Shown here: positions 18,175-26,583 of the stretch, piece by piece
Numbering within the stretch: position 1 is the stretch's first letter
Layout of the letters: each line of letters starts with the position of its first letter
Notes under the pieces: model-generated
The model's input: only the letters and a program-made list of their open reading frames with translations
Told to the model about the DNA's origin: nothing
Database searches by the model: none
Source: Clostridia bacterium
GTDB lineage: Bacteria > Bacillota > Clostridia > UBA1381
Assembly (NCBI GenBank): GCA_017621875.1
Contig: JAGASE010000017.1
Span: 22,752 to 86,751, forward strand
Length of the DNA: 64,000 bases
Direction of reading: 5' to 3'
Position numbers and translations under genes: made by a program

Positions 18175-18522
18175 ATGACAAGAGAATTAACCTGTATTGT
18201 TTGTCCTATGGGCTGCAGCCTTAAGGTCGAGCTTACTGACGGAAAGGTAACAGCTATCTCCGGCAATACCTGCAAACGCGGAGAGGAATATGCTGAAAAT
18301 GAATGCACAAATCCGCAGAGAACCGTTACAACCACCATTATGTGCGAGGACGGAGCTCCTATTGCGGTTAAGACGGACAGACCTGTGCCGAAGGAAAAAA
18401 TCTTTGAGGTAATGAAGCTTGTAAATAAAAAGGTCGCGTCCCTTCCCGTATCGGTAGGCGATGTTCTTCTCGATGACGTATTCGGAAGCAATATCGTTGC
18501 GACGGCGTCAAGAGGAGAATAG
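18175..18522 (+). CDS. DUF1667 CxxC protein, third member of the glycerol-3-phosphate oxidation triad
   Basis: 115-residue cytoplasmic protein. It opens with CIVCPMGC and has a further Cys at NTCKRG, so it probably binds a metal or Fe-S cluster. DUF1667 proteins nearly always follow GlpA-like and FAD-oxidoreductase genes, and are thought to be an accessory electron-transfer subunit; no reaction is proven. Start is placed at ATG 18175, after AAAGGAG; the longer frame from 18100 begins inside an intercistronic hairpin (18070-18081 with 18115-18125). Confidence 0.82.
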   Translation: MTRELTCIVCPMGCSLKVELTDGKVTAISGNTCKRGEEYAENECTNPQRTVTTTIMCEDGAPIAVKTDRPVPKEKIFEVMKLVNKKVASLPVSVGDVLLDDVFGSNIVATASRGE

Positions 18523-18526
18523 CTTG

Positions 18527-19246
18527 ATGAACACCAAAAAAATAAAGGGAAAATCTGTGAAAATGATTGCACACAAAGGTCTTAGCGGAATTGAGTGCGA
18601 AAACACAAACGCAGCCTTTGTTGCCGCCGGAAACCGCAGCTATTTCGGCATTGAAACCGATGTGCATGTGACTGTAGACGGCAAATTTGCGATTATACAT
18701 GACGATAATACCTTTAGGGTTTCATATGCAAACCTGATTGTTGAGGACTGCACCATGGAGCAGCTTGAGGGATTATCCTTAAAAAAGCCGGATTTTAGGG
18801 AAGATAGAGGCGACCTCAGAATACCGCAGCTGAAGGAATACATAGGAATCTGCAAAAAATATGAGAAGACGGCTGTTTTGGAACTGAAAAACAGAATGAA
18901 GAGCGAGGATATAGAAAATATTATCGGAGAAATAGAAAAAGCCGATTATCTTGATAAGGTTATTTTCATATCCTTCTCATGGGAAAACCTGCTTGACGTG
19001 AAGAAAATGCGTCCTCAGCAAAAGGTGCAGTTTTTAATCGGCAGCTGGGAGGATTCGCTTTTAGACAGGCTTTTGGAAAACAAAATGGACCTTGATATCG
19101 AATACAGGGCTGTAACGCCCGAACTGGTTGAAAAGCTTCACCAAAACGGAATTGAAATCAACTGTTGGACGTGCGATGATGCTGCGGCAGCTGAAAGGCT
19201 GATATCATACGGTGTTGACTATATAACAAGCAATATACTTGAATAG
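18527..19246 (+). CDS. Glycerophosphodiester phosphodiesterase
   Basis: Hydrolyses glycerophosphodiesters to an alcohol and glycerol phosphate. 239 residues with a TIM-barrel GDPD signature: IAHKGLSGIECENTNAAF (catalytic His, metal Glu), GIETDVHVT and FAIIHDD, then ELK around residue 125 and the terminal WTCDDA. There is no signal peptide, so it acts in the cytoplasm. GAGGAG precedes ATG 18527, four bases after the previous stop. It would feed glycerol phosphate to the dehydrogenases in the same operon. Confidence 0.9.
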   Translation: MNTKKIKGKSVKMIAHKGLSGIECENTNAAFVAAGNRSYFGIETDVHVTVDGKFAIIHDDNTFRVSYANLIVEDCTMEQLEGLSLKKPDFREDRGDLRIPQLKEYIGICKKYEKTAVLELKNRMKSEDIENIIGEIEKADYLDKVIFISFSWENLLDVKKMRPQQKVQFLIGSWEDSLLDRLLENKMDLDIEYRAVTPELVEKLHQNGIEINCWTCDDAAAAERLISYGVDYITSNILE

Positions 19247-19259
19247 ATAGGAAAGGGAT

Positions 19260-20066
19260 ATGGAACAAGAGAGAATAAAAATACTCAAAAACAAAAGGCT
19301 GTTCCTTTTGGATATGGACGGAACGATTTATCTTGATAATGACCTTTTTGACGGTACTCTTGATTTTTTGGAGTATGTTAAAAGCATCGGCGGAAGATAT
19401 ATTTTCCTTACCAATAATTCTTCAAAAAGCGTAGATAAATATATCGAAAAGCTTGAAAGCCTCGGAATAAAGGCAGATGAAAGGGATTTTTTGACATCTA
19501 CCAACGCGACTATTCTGTATCTGGAGAATAAAAGCTACAAAAAAATATATGCTCTCGGCACAACCTCGTTTAAAGAGCAGCTGAGGGAGGCGGGACTTCC
19601 CGTAACAGATACGCTTGAGGATGATGTGGACTGTCTGTGCATGGGCTTTGATACCGAGCTTACCTTTAAAAAGCTTGAGGACGCGTGTATTCTTTTGGGA
19701 CGCGGTGTGGATTATATTGCAACCAATCCCGACTGGGTATGTCCGACATGGTATGGCTTTGTGCCGGACTGCGGCTCGGTTGCCGAAATGCTTTATAATG
19801 CAACCCAAAGAAGACCTACCTTTATCGGCAAGCCGCAGCCGACTATGGCACTGCTTGCGATGGAGAAGACAGGCTATAAAAAAGAAGAGACCGTTCTTTT
19901 GGGAGACAGGCTCTATACCGATATTGCCTGCGGCGTAAATGCAGGAATAAGCAGTATTTTTGTATTAAGCGGCGAGGGTACAATGGAGGACGTTGAAAAA
20001 AGCGATGTAAAGCCTGAATTTATTTATGAAAATATTCGGGGAATATATTCCGACTTAATAAAATAG
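19260..20066 (+). CDS. HAD-IIA family phosphatase (NagD/PGP-like)
   Basis: 268-residue hydrolase of the haloacid dehalogenase superfamily with a C2 cap. The motifs are LLDMDGTIYLD (nucleophile Asp and acid/base Asp near residue 18), LTNNSS (motif II), GKPQP (Lys, motif III) and LLGDRLYTDI (motif IV). The NagD/phosphoglycolate phosphatase subgroup includes glycerol-phosphate phosphatases. Placed between a glycerophosphodiesterase and glycerol-1-phosphate dehydrogenase, it may dephosphorylate a glycerol phosphate, but that substrate is inference from context only. GAAAGGG precedes the ATG. Confidence 0.85.
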   Translation: MEQERIKILKNKRLFLLDMDGTIYLDNDLFDGTLDFLEYVKSIGGRYIFLTNNSSKSVDKYIEKLESLGIKADERDFLTSTNATILYLENKSYKKIYALGTTSFKEQLREAGLPVTDTLEDDVDCLCMGFDTELTFKKLEDACILLGRGVDYIATNPDWVCPTWYGFVPDCGSVAEMLYNATQRRPTFIGKPQPTMALLAMEKTGYKKEETVLLGDRLYTDIACGVNAGISSIFVLSGEGTMEDVEKSDVKPEFIYENIRGIYSDLIK

Positions 20067-20079
20067 TGAGGTGGCTGTA

Positions 20080-21339
20080 ATGAATATCAAGGAGTTACTA
20101 AAGGGCGTAAAATGCTCCTGCGGACAGGTGCACAGCTGCGAAATAAAAGCGGTTGTGATTGAAGCCGGAGCGGTAAAAAAAGTAGGAGAGCTTTCGGGAG
20201 GATATAACCATATTCTTCTTGCAGCGGATACCAATACATACGCTGTATGCGGCGATTTGGTGAAGTCGCAGCTTGAGGGAAGACTTGATGATGTGCTTGT
20301 ATTTGAAAGCGAGGGCTTTTTGGTGCCGAACGAGCTTGCCATAGAAAAGCTGACAAATAAGGTGACGGATAAAACCGACCTCATTATAGGCATAGGCTCG
20401 GGAGTTATTCAGGATTTATGTAAATATGTAAGCTTTACCGAAAAGCTGCCATATCATATAATTGCAACAGCTCCGTCGATGGACGGATATGCTTCAAAGG
20501 GTGCGGCAATGATTATCGGCAATATGAAGGTTACATATAATGCACATGTTCCCGAAGTAATTATCGGCGATACCGATATTTTAAAGGACGCACCGATGGA
20601 TATGATAAAATCGGGCTACGGTGATATATTGGGCAAATTTTCCTGCCTTAATGACTGGAAATTGAGTCATGTGGTGAATAACGAATATCTTTGTGATTAT
20701 GTATATGACCTGACCTATGAAATGCTTTCTAAAACCAAGGATTTAGGTCCTGACCTTTTAAAACGTGAGGAGACCGCGGTTAAAACGCTTATGGAGGCAC
20801 TTATAGGAGTGGGTATTGCCATGGCGTATGTGGGTAATTCAAGACCTGCATCGGGCAGCGAGCATCATTTGTCGCACTTTTTTGAGGTTATCGGAATTAT
20901 GAAGAATGAGCCGTATTTTATGCATGGAACAGATGTCGTATTTTCCTGTGTATATACACAGCGTCTGCGTGAGGAGCTGCTTTTAATGAAAGAGCCATGC
21001 GTGGGCAAAAAATTCGATAAAAAAGAGTGGGAAAATAAAATCCGAAGCGTGTATCTTGATGCGGCAGAGGGTGTTATAGAGCTGCAGAATAAGCTCGGCT
21101 GGTATGAACAGGATAAAATGAGCGTATATAAAGCTAAATGGGAAGAAATCAAGGAGGTTTTGGCGGATACGCCAAGCTCTTGTGAGCTTATCGGATATCT
21201 TAAAAGCATTGACCTTGATATAGCCGATTTTGAAAAAATGTACGGCGAGGAAAAAATACAAAATGCACTTTGGTTTGCAAAGGATTTGAAGGACAGATAT
21301 TCTGTTTTGTGGCTGTATTATGCATTGTGCTATAAATAA
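20080..21339 (+). CDS. sn-Glycerol-1-phosphate dehydrogenase (AraM/EgsA-like)
   Basis: NAD(P)-dependent enzyme linking dihydroxyacetone phosphate and sn-glycerol-1-phosphate, 419 residues. The iron-containing-alcohol-dehydrogenase fold shows the nucleotide motif GIGSGVIQDLCKY, the substrate block APSMDGYAS and the metal ligands region KSGYGDILGK, SEHHLSHFFE and FMHGTDV. These match bacterial AraM rather than glycerol dehydrogenase. Start ATG 20080 is preceded by GAGG. In Bacillus this enzyme makes G1P for an archaea-type ether lipid; here it sits with catabolic genes, so it may run as an oxidase of G1P. Last gene of the operon. Confidence 0.9.
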   Translation: MNIKELLKGVKCSCGQVHSCEIKAVVIEAGAVKKVGELSGGYNHILLAADTNTYAVCGDLVKSQLEGRLDDVLVFESEGFLVPNELAIEKLTNKVTDKTDLIIGIGSGVIQDLCKYVSFTEKLPYHIIATAPSMDGYASKGAAMIIGNMKVTYNAHVPEVIIGDTDILKDAPMDMIKSGYGDILGKFSCLNDWKLSHVVNNEYLCDYVYDLTYEMLSKTKDLGPDLLKREETAVKTLMEALIGVGIAMAYVGNSRPASGSEHHLSHFFEVIGIMKNEPYFMHGTDVVFSCVYTQRLREELLLMKEPCVGKKFDKKEWENKIRSVYLDAAEGVIELQNKLGWYEQDKMSVYKAKWEEIKEVLADTPSSCELIGYLKSIDLDIADFEKMYGEEKIQNALWFAKDLKDRYSVLWLYYALCYK

Positions 21340-21347
21340 TGAAAATC

Positions 21348-21390
21348 AAAAGAAGTTGGTTTTGAAAAGTCAAAGCTGACTTCTTTTTTT
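21348..21390 (+). terminator. Terminator of the glycerol-phosphate operon
   Basis: Arms AAAAGAAGT (21348-21356) and ACTTCTTTT (21379-21387) with a partly paired interior and a T7 run. A small hairpin CGGGCA/TGCCCG (near 21415-21430) lies just past the convergent bile salt hydrolase gene. Confidence 0.7.
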
Positions 21391-21442
21391 AAAGAAAAAG
21401 CCTTTTTAAGTAGCCGGGCATTCTGCCCGACATATTATTGTT

Positions 21443-22426
21443 TTACATGTTTTTTTCGTTTTGCATCGTAATTTTCTGCTCCTTTATGAACGGATAGGAA
21501 ATAAGCACATTAGCGTCAAGATTTTCTTTGTGCATATCAACTGCCGTTATTGCTTGATTTTCATAGGTTGTGTAGTAGTAGATGCCCTTATCCGTGTTGC
21601 AGCAGGAGGAATATACGGTAATTTCGTATTTTTCGCCGACCTTGACACAGCCTTTGGTGTGTGCAACGGTGGAGAGAATATGGAAAAACTGACCTACACT
21701 TGCTTTTTCCGTGCTTTCTGCCGCAGCGTTCAGCTTAGTAAATGCCGCTCTTACGAAGCGTGATGAAGAAGACAAATCTCCGGGAAGACCAAGCCCGCCC
21801 ATGCCGCGTGAATACAGAGTTAATGGGATTTTATCAGAAAAGGTGTTTTCGGGATTTTCAGAAGACAAGCTGATATAGTTATTCAGATTAAACAGCTGTA
21901 TATCAAAGGTGGGGTTGTTTGTGAGAACTCCCACAGGATTATCATAAATCTTAACTCCGTCACCTACCGCCTCAACGGTTATGGCGGAGTTTTTGTCTGC
22001 AATAATCCAGTGCAGAGGCGTGAGTGGAAATTTTTTGTTAAAATTAATGTCAACAAGGTTGACGTTGTTAAGCAATGATTTTGCCTCTGAAACGGTGGAA
22101 CACTGTCCCAAAATCCATGGTATAAATTCAAACGGCGTAATATTTTGCATAGCCCCATCGAACGGCATATAAGCCGCATTTCCGGGAAAGTTCAGCCCTG
22201 CGGCAGACAGCCCTTTTTCGTTGGAGGCGTCATAATAAAGCGGATAATTGTCTTCGATAATTGCAGTGCCTATTATTGCGTAATGGCTTGTCATTTCCGA
22301 AAAACACCGAAATTTAAGCGGAAAATTCCGCGGTGTTACGGTAACGGTCTCGTTATACGAATATTCAAGGTCAAGGTTACGTCCGAAATAGTGATTTGCT
22401 CCCTTGTAAGTTATTGCTGTACACAT
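21443..22426 (-). CDS. Choloylglycine hydrolase (conjugated bile salt hydrolase)
   Basis: N-terminal-nucleophile amidase that removes glycine or taurine from bile acids. The catalytic Cys2 becomes N-terminal after Met removal (MCTAITYKG). Counterparts of the known Clostridium perfringens enzyme residues are in register: Arg16, Asp19, Asn79, Asn171 and Arg223. The C-terminal block CCNTDKGIYYY...YENQ resembles it strongly, and length (327 versus 329 residues) agrees. Penicillin V acylase is the alternative in this family, but the likeness favours bile salts. Start ATG 22426 has GGAGG upstream; the longer frame would bury the Cys. No signal peptide. Confidence 0.88.
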   Translation of the reverse strand: MCTAITYKGANHYFGRNLDLEYSYNETVTVTPRNFPLKFRCFSEMTSHYAIIGTAIIEDNYPLYYDASNEKGLSAAGLNFPGNAAYMPFDGAMQNITPFEFIPWILGQCSTVSEAKSLLNNVNLVDINFNKKFPLTPLHWIIADKNSAITVEAVGDGVKIYDNPVGVLTNNPTFDIQLFNLNNYISLSSENPENTFSDKIPLTLYSRGMGGLGLPGDLSSSSRFVRAAFTKLNAAAESTEKASVGQFFHILSTVAHTKGCVKVGEKYEITVYSSCCNTDKGIYYYTTYENQAITAVDMHKENLDANVLISYPFIKEQKITMQNEKNM

Positions 22427-22493
22427 ATAAAAAATCCTCCGTGATGAGTTTAAAATAGTATCTGCAAAGTGCGGAAAATAATACCTAATTTGA

Positions 22494-22522
22494 TTGACAC
22501 AGGTGCGGCTGTGTGGTAAAAT
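22494..22522 (+). promoter_or_regulatory. Promoter of the epimerase-ECF-comF operon
   Basis: -35 TTGACA (22494-22499), 17 bp spacer, -10 TAAAAT (22517-22522), 31 bases before the epimerase ATG, which has GGGAGGAG as its ribosome binding site. Confidence 0.8.
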
Positions 22523-22553
22523 ATACAAAATACGTTTTTTGGGAGGAGATTAG

Positions 22554-23411
22554 ATGTCTAAGGAAATTGTGATTGAAAACGAACGCATTAGAGCTGTCAT
22601 TTCGTCAATGGGTGCGGAGCTTTTAAGTGTTCAAATAGACGGGCAGGAGAGTATGTGGGACGGAAATCCTGATGTATGGTCGGGACACGCTCCGGTTCTT
22701 TTTCCTATTTGCGGCGGACTTAAGGACGATAAATTTGTATTCGGCGGCAAGGAATATACTCTTGAAAAGCATGGCTTTGCACGCGGCAGTGAATTTGCGG
22801 TTGAGAGGGCTGAAAAAGACAGTGCAACATTTTTGCTTTGCTCAAATGAGCAAACGCTTAAATCCTATCCCTTCCGATTTGAGCTTAGGATTACATATAC
22901 TCTTGAGGAAAATAAAATCAAGGTTGAGTATGCAGTAACAAATAAAAATGAAGGCGAAATGTATTATTCAATTGGAGCTCATGAGGCGTATGCCTGCCGC
23001 GGCGGAATAGAGAGCTACAGCATTGTGTTTGAAAAAACGGAAAACCTCAACGCCTCGGACGTAAACGGAAATCTTCTGGAATACACTGCATACAGTGTTG
23101 CGGAAAATACAAGCATACTTCCTTTAAAAAATGAATATTTTGCTATAGATGCTCTTGTTTTTCTTGATTTGAAGTCAAGAAAGGCTTCTTTGGTTAATAA
23201 CGAAACAGGAAAAAGTATCGAGGTAAGCTTTGACGGTGCGGATTATCTGCTTTTGTGGACAAAGCCGGGTGCTGAATATATGTGTATTGAGCCATGGTGC
23301 GGCATACCTGATTTTGTTGACAGTGATTATGATATTACCAAAAAGCCGGGAATTATCAGGCTTGACGCAGGAAAAACAGATATAAAAACGCATGTTATAA
23401 CCTTTGGTTAA
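22554..23411 (+). CDS. Aldose 1-epimerase family protein (LacX-like)
   Basis: 285-residue beta-sandwich protein of the galactose-mutarotase superfamily. Motifs seen are GAELLSVQ, MWDGNPDVWSGHAPVLFP, the His-containing KHGFARGSEF and the C-terminal EPWCGIPDF, which fit the LacX branch that interconverts sugar anomers or sugar-phosphate anomers. No signal peptide is seen, so it acts inside the cell. Substrate is not determined. It is first in a three-gene run with an ECF vitamin transporter component and comF. Confidence 0.85.
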   Translation: MSKEIVIENERIRAVISSMGAELLSVQIDGQESMWDGNPDVWSGHAPVLFPICGGLKDDKFVFGGKEYTLEKHGFARGSEFAVERAEKDSATFLLCSNEQTLKSYPFRFELRITYTLEENKIKVEYAVTNKNEGEMYYSIGAHEAYACRGGIESYSIVFEKTENLNASDVNGNLLEYTAYSVAENTSILPLKNEYFAIDALVFLDLKSRKASLVNNETGKSIEVSFDGADYLLLWTKPGAEYMCIEPWCGIPDFVDSDYDITKKPGIIRLDAGKTDIKTHVITFG

Positions 23412-23433
23412 CTTTGAATTGGGAGGCTGTTAT

Positions 23434-23970
23434 ATGAACAATAAGAGAATTAATTTCATTGTTAAGGTAGGGGTATTTGCTGCGATAGCGTTTGTACTTC
23501 AGGTAATAGGAAGCATTATGTCTATAAAGGTTGCAGGATTTTTGGAGGTAGAAATCTCGGATTTGCCTGCTATGATTATTGCGTTTGCACTTGGCCCTGT
23601 GGCAGGTGTAGCGGTCGAGTTTATAAAAAATCTTTTGCACTGTACCATGACGTCAACGGGATTTGTAGGAGAGCTTGCTAATTTTGTTATGAACGGCTGC
23701 TTTGTATTTGTGTGCGGAGCTGTTTATAAAAGAAAAAAAACAAGAGCAAATGCAGTTCTTGCTCTTACTATGGCAACAATCGTGCTTGTTATTGTGGGAA
23801 TGCTTGCAAATATGTATATTATGCTGCCGCTTTACATGCCGGACGCGGATTTTGCAACAAAGTTTAAATTGGTGATGTATACGATTGCTCCTTTTAATCT
23901 TGTAAGAGGTACAGTTTTGTCGGTAATTACAATGCTCATTTATAAGAAGATATCGGGTCTGGTAAAATAA
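23434..23970 (+). CDS. ECF transporter S component, RibU-like (riboflavin)
   Basis: Small membrane protein of 178 residues with about five to six hydrophobic helices. The run DLPAMIIAFALGPVAGVAVE, then FIKNLLH and GELANF, matches the RibU branch, which binds riboflavin outside the cell and works with shared EcfA/EcfT units encoded elsewhere. No FMN riboswitch is visible upstream, unlike many ribU genes, since it is embedded in an operon 22 bases after the epimerase. Start ATG 23434 follows GGGAGG. A different vitamin cannot be excluded. Confidence 0.82.
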   Translation: MNNKRINFIVKVGVFAAIAFVLQVIGSIMSIKVAGFLEVEISDLPAMIIAFALGPVAGVAVEFIKNLLHCTMTSTGFVGELANFVMNGCFVFVCGAVYKRKKTRANAVLALTMATIVLVIVGMLANMYIMLPLYMPDADFATKFKLVMYTIAPFNLVRGTVLSVITMLIYKKISGLVK

Positions 23971-24638
23971 TGTTCTTTGAACGCAGGTGCTTTTGTGTAC
24001 TTTGCGGTAAGTACAAAAGTACCGAAAAGCTACAGCTGTCTCATAAGGGAATAGCCGTATGCAAAAGCTGTTACGACAATATCGGTACTACAAAGGATAA
24101 AAGCTTTGACGGAAAGGGAAATATTAAAATCGTTCTATCGCCATATGTTTACGGCGGAGCAATCCGCGAAGCGGTGAAGGTATATAAATTTTCGGGTCAG
24201 TGGCTTTATGGTGAGCTTTTCGGAAGAATGATATGCGATGAGCTTAAGGAGCATACCTGGCTTTTGGAATATGACTGTATAATTCCCGTACCCTTGCATG
24301 AATCTCGGTTTAAGGAAAGAGGATATAATCAATCAGAAATTCTTGCACGGGTAATGTCAGAGCATACCGGGATTCCTATGCTGTCCGACGTGCTTTTTCG
24401 TATTCGTGAAACCAAGCGACAAAGCACGCTAAAGGGCTTGGAGCGTATTGAAAATGTGCGGAATGCGTTTTGGGCACACCCCGAAGCTGTGAGGAATAAA
24501 AGGATAATTCTGGTAGATGACATATACACAATGGGTGAAACCGCAGGTTCGTGTGCACAGGCACTGAAAGCAGCCGGAGCGGCAGATATTGCGGTAATAA
24601 CGTTGTGCATTACTGTTGATAATAAATATTACAAATAA
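23970..24638 (+). CDS. comF: ComF family protein
   Basis: 222-residue protein related to phosphoribosyltransferases that helps DNA uptake or repair in competent bacteria. It has an N-terminal zinc-finger-like region (CVLCGKYK, then CKSCYDN), the middle motif ERGYNQSEILAR, and a PRPP-binding loop IILVDDIYTMGETAGS near residue 185. These are the hallmarks of ComF. The start overlaps the RibU-like stop by one base (TAATG). No other com genes are in the window, so its role as a competence factor is family knowledge only. Confidence 0.9.
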   Translation: MFFERRCFCVLCGKYKSTEKLQLSHKGIAVCKSCYDNIGTTKDKSFDGKGNIKIVLSPYVYGGAIREAVKVYKFSGQWLYGELFGRMICDELKEHTWLLEYDCIIPVPLHESRFKERGYNQSEILARVMSEHTGIPMLSDVLFRIRETKRQSTLKGLERIENVRNAFWAHPEAVRNKRIILVDDIYTMGETAGSCAQALKAAGAADIAVITLCITVDNKYYK

Positions 24639-24668
24639 AAATGAGAGTCGGCTGACTCTCGTTTTTAT
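24637..24668. terminator. Bidirectional terminator between comF and GH127 genes
   Basis: Stem GAGAGTC/GACTCTC (24643-24660) extended by A5 on the left and T5 on the right, between convergent genes. Confidence 0.85.
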
Positions 24669-24675
24669 TTACGTT

Positions 24676-26481
24676 TTATTTTCTTACATCAAGCCACACA
24701 AGCATATCGCTTTCACCGCGGTTTGCGAAGAGATAGTACGGAATAAGCTTGATGCGTACCTTCTCGTATGACGCCGCAAACGGTGCATAAAGGCTTTCGG
24801 GAGCGTTATATATGTAGCCGTCGGTTATTATTGCGGTGGTGTCAAGCTCGTCTGTATGCTCAAGGCTGGCATTCAGTATTTCGGCAAAGGAAAGCCTGTG
24901 CAGGTTCACATTGTTGTCAACACCTTCAACGCAGTAAACAATCGGACCGTACATGAGTGCTGCTTTTCCCGAAAGTCCGTTCACTTCTGCGTTTGCACCG
25001 TAAAGAACAGGCTCAAGCTTAAATTCAATTTCCACGTTTTCGGGATTTTCTATGTATGCATAGCCGTTTTCTGCCTTGTAAGGCACGCTTATGCTAAATT
25101 CGCGGCACCAGTACGGGATTCGCACAGCGGCGGTCTTGATTCCGTTAAATTTCAGTGATATTTTGCCGCAGTGCGGAAAATCGGTTGTCTGCACAATAGC
25201 GGCGTTTCCGTCCTTTAATGTGCTTTGCATAAATTGGTGAACATAATATACTCCGTCTTTTTTTGTGTAAATATACTGCTCCATTGAGGAGAATACGCGG
25301 TTAATGTTCGGCGGACAGCAGGAACAGTCAAAGACCTCCTTACGCTGCGTAATCGGAAGACGGTCCTTTTTTACGAGGGAGGTGTTGCGGTAATGGTTTC
25401 TCAGGTTAATCTCCAAAGGATTTTCATAGAAAAACGCCTTTCCGTCGTAGGACGTTCCCGAAAGCATTCCGTTATACATAACACGCTCCATTGTGTCGGC
25501 ATAGACTGAATTTATCTCATTTTCAAGCATTTTCTGACAGAAGAAGATGAGAGCGATTGCCGCACAGGTTTCGGTGTATGCGTTCTCGGAGGGCAAATCG
25601 TAAGCCACGGTAAAGTTTTCGCCTATGTAGCTTGAGCCAACGCCGCCGGTTATGTACATTTTTCTGTTCACGATATCGTCGAAAAGACGCTTGCAGGCAG
25701 ATAAAAGCTCTGTGTCATTTGCCTGATTGGCAAGGTCCGCCATTGCGGTGTAAAAATAAAGAGCACGCACTGAATGTCCCTCGGCTAAAGAAAGCTCGCG
25801 GGCAGGGAGGTTGTGCTGGTCATATGCCTCATTTGCGAAAGGATAAACCTCCTCCTTTTGCTGTCCGCGGCTGTTTACAAAGAATTTGCACAAATCAAGA
25901 TATTTTTCCTTCTTTGTGCAGCGGTACAGCCGAAGAAGTGCAAGCTCAATTTCTTCATGTCCCGGAGTTACAAATTTCGCTGTTTTTTCTGTAACAAATG
26001 CTCTTTCGATATAGTCTGCGTATTTTTCCATAAGCTTCAAAAATCTGTCACGACCTGTTGCCTCGTAGTATGCAACTGCTGCCTCAATCAAGTGTCCCGC
26101 ACAATACAGCTCATGATTGAGCCTTGATTTAAAACGGCTTTCCGGCTCTCCGACAGTGAAATAAATGTTATAGTAGCCGTCCTCCCATTGGTTTTCCTCA
26201 ATGGCGTCGATAACGTCTTCGACTTTTGCCATAAGGTCAGGATTTTCGTGCTTGGCAAGAATGTATGCCGCACCCTCAACCCATTTCGCAACGTCGCTGT
26301 CCCAGAAAATACTTGGTGCGGGAATGCCGGAGTCCTGTTTCCATGTACAGTGCATTGCTTCAAAGCGTCCTGTATCACTGAAACGGTCGTATACCGCGTT
26401 GATTGTAATATTGCGGTTTCTTTCCTCCAGTTTTTTCCAAAATCCGCCGGTGATGTTTACATCAGTAAATTTAAAATTCAT
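24676..26481 (-). CDS. Glycoside hydrolase family 127 (beta-L-arabinofuranosidase-like)
   Basis: 601-residue cytoplasmic enzyme of the DUF1680/GH127 family, which releases beta-L-arabinofuranose from plant glycans using a zinc-bound catalytic cysteine. The cysteine cluster CSCCPPNINR lies near residues 384-393; Glu-rich helices of the alpha/alpha barrel precede it (WEDGYYNIYF, HELYCAGHLIEAAVAYYEAT). No signal peptide is present, so it acts on imported oligosaccharides. It is transcribed divergently from the AraC regulator and shares a palindromic promoter with it. Related activities (GH146) cannot be excluded by sight. GGAGG precedes the ATG. Confidence 0.88.
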   Translation of the reverse strand: MNFKFTDVNITGGFWKKLEERNRNITINAVYDRFSDTGRFEAMHCTWKQDSGIPAPSIFWDSDVAKWVEGAAYILAKHENPDLMAKVEDVIDAIEENQWEDGYYNIYFTVGEPESRFKSRLNHELYCAGHLIEAAVAYYEATGRDRFLKLMEKYADYIERAFVTEKTAKFVTPGHEEIELALLRLYRCTKKEKYLDLCKFFVNSRGQQKEEVYPFANEAYDQHNLPARELSLAEGHSVRALYFYTAMADLANQANDTELLSACKRLFDDIVNRKMYITGGVGSSYIGENFTVAYDLPSENAYTETCAAIALIFFCQKMLENEINSVYADTMERVMYNGMLSGTSYDGKAFFYENPLEINLRNHYRNTSLVKKDRLPITQRKEVFDCSCCPPNINRVFSSMEQYIYTKKDGVYYVHQFMQSTLKDGNAAIVQTTDFPHCGKISLKFNGIKTAAVRIPYWCREFSISVPYKAENGYAYIENPENVEIEFKLEPVLYGANAEVNGLSGKAALMYGPIVYCVEGVDNNVNLHRLSFAEILNASLEHTDELDTTAIITDGYIYNAPESLYAPFAASYEKVRIKLIPYYLFANRGESDMLVWLDVRK

Positions 26482-26500
26482 AATTTTTCCTCCAAAGCTA

Positions 26501-26548
26501 TTGACTTGATTTTGAGAACATTATATAATGTCACGTATAAGAAATCAA
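26501..26548. promoter_or_regulatory. Divergent promoters sharing one palindromic -10
   Basis: The palindrome ACATTATATAATGT (26518-26531) contains TATAAT on both strands. Plus strand: -35 TTGACT (26501-26506), 17 bp spacer, -10 26524-26529, toward the AraC gene. Minus strand: -35 TTGATT (26543-26548), 17 bp spacer, -10 26520-26525, toward GH127. Both cannot be bound by polymerase at once. Confidence 0.75.
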
Positions 26549-26583
26549 TAATCAAAACAAGATTTAAAGTGAGAAAATCAGAC

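Noticed and set aside
23412..23433. FMN riboswitch before the RibU-like gene
   Set aside because: Only 22 bases separate it from the epimerase gene; there is no room and no RFN element.
26188..26583. Upstream extension of the AraC gene
   Set aside because: It would overlap the start of GH127 and both promoters; ATG 26584 begins the recognisable cupin domain.
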